64,000 bases of DNA. It comes from Psococerastis gibbosa (lineage: Eukaryota > Arthropoda > Insecta > Psocodea > Psocidae). Position 1 is the stretch's first letter. Each line of letters begins with the position of its first letter. The notes below the pieces were generated by a model. It made no database searches and was not told where the DNA came from. It worked only from the letters and a program-made list of their open reading frames with translations. The stretch spans positions 7,564,001 to 7,628,000 of the forward strand of contig OZ020484.1 of assembly GCA_963971405.1 (NCBI GenBank), read 5' to 3'. Shown piece after piece: positions 61,062 through 64,000 of this stretch. The translations under genes were made by a program, and so were the position numbers.

Positions 61062-63907
61062 CTGAGAAATAAATAAATGTGTTATTATCTTGAAGAAGGT
61101 TTGGTGAAGGAGGCGAAAATAAATAGTATAAGTAAGTATTATAATCGCTTTAGCCACAGATAATGGAAACTGTGCTCTTTGTTGAAATTCATCAGCAAAA
61201 CCATTTATTGTAAAACTACGCTAGGCTGACCCTTACGTCACAGTGGAAAAATCCCGGTCAGTTGGCTGAGGCAAACTGTGCAAGTGTTACGCGAACAAGC
61301 GTCATCTTACAAATGATATATGCGATGACCGGGAATTTTCTACTGTGGCGTATGAAGCAACTCAGCGTATAGTTACTATAGTTTATATACATATGTTTAT
61401 ATATTACGGTCAAGTTGACAACCACGGTTTGCCCCAACAAATGGGGGCCTATTAACTGGCAAGTACCTAACAGACTGACTATTGTCCTTTATTCAAGCCG
61501 TGCTCAAGACATACCGTAATAATGATGAAAACAAGAACTGGGAGAAACTCATCAGCGGCAGGCACGGAACCCTCACTGGCCAGAGCCAGCAGGTAATTGA
61601 TGGTGGTGGCACAACGTGTTACACAGGCCACCTTATCACGCGGTGTCTTGTACGCAGATAGGCTTGACAGCTCAGCCTGTGCTGACGGCCAAGGACACTC
61701 TCCGTGGAACCTCTGGAAGCAAAGAACCAATAGAATAGTAGGGGCAGTAGTGTTGTGGAGCAACGTGTTACACGAGGTGTCTTGCACCCAGATTGGCCTG
61801 ACCAATTGAATAGTAGGGGTCAAAGAGTGTTGTGGAGCACTGTGTAACAAACCATACCTTAGGAATTTGCAGATCTTTATGATTCGGGGTGATGATTGCT
61901 GCCAGCTTTTTCACATGCTCATGAAACACTCTGAAACAATTAAAATACATTTTACTCTTTGTTTAAATTTTCCCCTTTAGATATATATGAATATATTAAA
62001 CAATGTATTGAGAACTTCGCTAGATTGCAATTAAAGGCAATTCCCACCATGTTTCCGACACATGGTGGCTCTGGGAGGCGACCTTCATAAATTAGAATTT
62101 ATCTGCCACACTAACATGACAATGGCACCCGAGTAAGCAAGTAAAGCCAGTAAAGTCTAAAAATGTCTGCAATCACGTTAATATCACCAGCACCATCACT
62201 ATTGACGTCGGTGTATTGGCGCCTTATTGTTAGGTAGGTTAAACACAGCAAGAAAAGACATTATATACTCACTGATCTCTTGAAATATCTCCATCTCCAT
62301 TTGGATAAAATGCATAAGGATATACGCGGCTTAACACAGAAGTTTCTACAGCACTCAAAGCTTCAGTCCGTTGGGCTTCGCTGACACCTGAAATGCAATA
62401 AAGTAAAATAAGAATTTGCCATGAGGATGCTCAATAAAACAGGGTACAAGTACAATGTTAGTACGAGGATAATTTTTAAGGAGTTAGGTGATCCCAACGC
62501 CCCTTTTTGGCACCGGTTTGTAATGTATAATTTGTAATGTTTTTTGATAAATACACGCATTATTATTTATTTATGTGTCATAGTAAGGGTAAATCGGAGT
62601 ACCCCCCTTCGTTTTTGTACAAAGTCGATTTTCACAGGACAGGTCATTAAAAATTTCGAGACATGTCATGTGGCCTTCATCTCCACCAATTGGCCTCAGT
62701 CCTTGAACTCAATCCACGGAAGTAGCTAGGAAGTAGCACATCAATAGGTTTTTGTACAAATCAAATTCAATAATTGTGGCCAATCTGTGTTATTTTACTT
62801 TTGCATCGAGAACGCACCCTAAAAAAGCACCACCTTTCCGGTGATACGGGCCTCAGACATTTTAAGTAAGTAAATATCTAAAATCTTACCCAACCAAGTA
62901 GGATCTTTATCCAAATCAGCAGCAAGCTCAGCAAGGAAGCTATCTAACAAGTCAGTCTTTTCGTCGGCCATGCAGAGGGCCCGGAATTCTCGTGTGAACC
63001 GCCGGCAGCAGTCTTCACGGCGCTCCAAAAACAATCGGACGCAGAACGCGAGAAGAAACGAGTTGGTGAGCCGAGTGTCGACTCGGATTCGGTCCGTCAG
63101 TCGAGTCAGATGCGCAGCTCGGGATAGAAGACTCTGTATAGAAAATAATATATATTGATGGAGAGAGTAACGCAATAGAGTTTTCTTGCAGAGAAATCAA
63201 ACATGGACGCATGTAAAAGAACAGCGTCTAAGATGGCTGGGACACGTTGTTAGAAGGTCAGACGACCGCATGGCGAACAAAATGTACAAAGCATGCCGGC
63301 AAGAAGACTGCAGGGACGTCCACCTCGAAACCAGACGGACGAATTAGAAACCAATTTGCGCGAGTCCATATATGGTGGAGTGTCGTACAAAACCGAGATG
63401 ATTGGAGGAGTGTCGTTGAACGAATTAGAAACCGATTTGCACGAGTCCATAGATAGTGGAGTGTCGTACAAAACCGAGATGATTGGAGTGTCGTTGGACG
63501 AATTAGAAACCGATTTGCGCGAGTCCATAGATGGTGGAGTGTCGTACAAAACCGAGATGATTGGAGGAGTGTCGTTGAGCAGATTAAAGCCCATCAAGGG
63601 CTGTAGAGCCAGGAGAAAAAGAAGATAAGCTACCTAATCTATTATAGTATATTTTTATTGTTACAACTGTCAAGTAGCCTATTGTACATTGTTTAGTTAC
63701 CTGTCGCGTCTCAGTTAGGTACGCAGTGTATACACTGCGTCCTGCCAAGTCACTGCGTAGGTTGGCAACAAGTCTCATACATCCGTCGGCGTCGAAAAGT
63801 TTGACGCATCGCAGCGTTTCATGAAGTTGGGAGACGAGACCGCGGTTCTGGAGACTCCTCGCCTCGGCTAGCTGCAACTGCAGGAAGGAGACCAGCTCTT
63901 GTTCCCT
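60924..63907 (-). CDS. GAPVD1: GAPVD1 (RME-6/RAPEX), C-terminal six exons
   Basis: Rab5 guanine-nucleotide exchange factor acting on clathrin-coated vesicles and early endosomes. Exons: 63701-63907, 62890-63133, 62273-62387, 61858-61930, 61515-61712 and 60924-61061, all with GT-AG sites and matching phases (0, 1, 2, 0, 0). They encode the last 324 residues. In order: a helical stretch (LVSFLQLQLAEARSLQNRGL), CVRLFLERREDCCRRFTREF, YAFYPNGDGDISRDQ, and the VPS9 domain with ITPNHKDLQIPK, PWPSAQAELSSLSAYKTPRD, AADEFLPVLVFIII and ANPPALLSTVQYVDSF, then YWWTQFCSAIEVIKTMD and a TGA. These blocks are the hallmark C-terminus of animal GAPVD1. The RasGAP-like N-terminus and the 5' exons lie beyond the right edge. 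All exons are open, so the gene looks intact and under constraint. Confidence 0.95.
61515..61712 (-). CDS. GAPVD1: GAPVD1 VPS9 core exon
   Basis: 66 codons in phase 0: RFHGECPWPSAQAELSSLSA, YKTPRDKVACVTRC, ATTINYLLALASEGSVPAAD and EFLPVLVFIIIT. Contains the D-(E/D)-x-x-P-V and Y/K-T-P-R-D-K blocks that form the catalytic face of VPS9 domains. Part of its sequence is duplicated in the upstream intron (61732-61850). Confidence 0.93.
61732..61850 (-). repeat. partial duplication of a GAPVD1 exon inside intron
   Basis: CAACGTGTTACACGAGGTGT and GCACCCAGATTGGCCTGACC (61760-61803) match exon sequence at 61612-61671 with a 14 bp gap. GAATAGTAGGGG with GTGTTGTGGAGCA occurs at 61732-61763 and again at 61809-61840. 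So the intron consists mostly of tandem copies of a segment that straddled the exon boundary. Confidence 0.7.
62145..62232. repeat. half of a fold-back MITE in a GAPVD1 intron
   Basis: GTCTAAAAATGTCTGCAATC, then CACTATTGACGTCGGTG and TTGGCGCCTTA: one arm of the subfamily at 43706-43843. Confidence 0.65.
62890..63133 (-). CDS. GAPVD1: GAPVD1 exon with CVRLFLER motif
   Basis: Phase 0 in, phase 1 out, 81 complete codons: SLLSRAAHLTRLTDRIRVDT, FLLAFCVRLFLERREDCCRR, FTREFRALCMADEKTDLLDS, FLAELAADLDKDPTWL. This is the helical bundle that packs before the VPS9 domain. Confidence 0.93.
63205..63628 (+). pseudogene. LINE C-terminal fragment with tandem repeat, in a GAPVD1 intron
   Basis: RLRWLGHVVRRSDDRMANKM then PARRLQGRPPRNQTDELETN is the family 1 LINE tail of 9797-10006. 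From 63341 the unit ELETDLRESIDGGVSYKTEM plus IGGVSL is repeated three times (63341-63421, 63422-63499, 63500-63580; 81, 78 and about 81 bp), all in one open frame that ends RRKRR and TAA. It lies antisense to the host gene. Confidence 0.75.
63701..63907 (-). CDS. GAPVD1: GAPVD1 exon, first in window
   Basis: 69 codons, phase 0 at both ends: REQELVSFLQLQLAEARSLQ, NRGLVSQLHETLRCVKLFDA, DGCMRLVANLRSDLAGRSVY, TAYLTETRQ. Acceptor TTGTTCACAG, donor GTAACT. The upstream intron continues past 64000 and contains a (TTGAA)n run at about 63949-63966. Confidence 0.92.
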
Positions 63908-64000
63908 CTGTGAACAATAAATTTTCTGTAATATCGCCCGTGCATTCGTTGAATTGAATTGAATTGAAAACGACTTTATTGAAGAAAAAAAAGCAAACAA

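Noticed and set aside
61597-61809. Plus-strand open frame of 70 codons
   Set aside because: It is the complement of the GAPVD1 VPS9 exon and its duplicated intron; the minus strand carries the conserved protein.

Overview
This is a repeat-dominated stretch of an animal nuclear genome, AT-rich and littered with poly-G/poly-C runs. GT-AG introns, tRNA-derived SINEs, LINE tails, hAT, Tc1 and PIF/Harbinger-like elements and a Penelope-like element point to an invertebrate metazoan. I cannot name the phylum; the mix fits an arthropod or another marine invertebrate. One host gene is certain: the 3' end of GAPVD1 (RME-6 / RAPEX, a Rab5 exchange factor), minus strand, six exons between 60924 and 63907, continuing off the right edge.

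Layout. 1-29 kb: no host gene recognised; short inverted-repeat elements, several with intact target-site duplications (TSDs), tRNA-type SINEs, LINE 3' ends, a roughly 0.8 kb family with 14 bp terminal repeats, and a minisatellite at 26.4-27.3 kb. 29.66-40.63 kb (minus): a 13-exon, decayed gene for a Mutator-like transposase joined to a YqaJ-type nuclease, whose introns hold a Tc1 element, a fold-back element, MITEs and Penelope-like pieces. 42.0-42.5 kb: a THAP-domain coding fragment split by two hAT MITEs. 46.48-50.39 kb (plus): a second copy of the transposase/YqaJ gene, with only one intron and a single in-frame TGA between its two domains. 52.4-56.1 kb: a dense archipelago of nested and abutting fold-back MITEs. 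57.5-58.5 kb: SINE, LINE tail and hAT MITE. 60.9-64.0 kb: GAPVD1.

The most interesting points are: (1) two ancient paralogues of the transposase/YqaJ gene lie 6 kb apart in opposite orientation, one with 12 introns and one with one, sharing the position and phase of the first intron; (2) a set of fold-back MITE subfamilies has different arms but a common central sequence around TGACGTGGTAGCAGACAT, and longer members carry the start of a MADF-like open reading frame; (3) part of a GAPVD1 exon is duplicated in the adjacent intron, and another GAPVD1 intron carries a three-unit tandem repeat made from LINE coding sequence. Splice calls were made by eye from GT/AG sites, phase and the match between the two paralogues or to the known GAPVD1 family.
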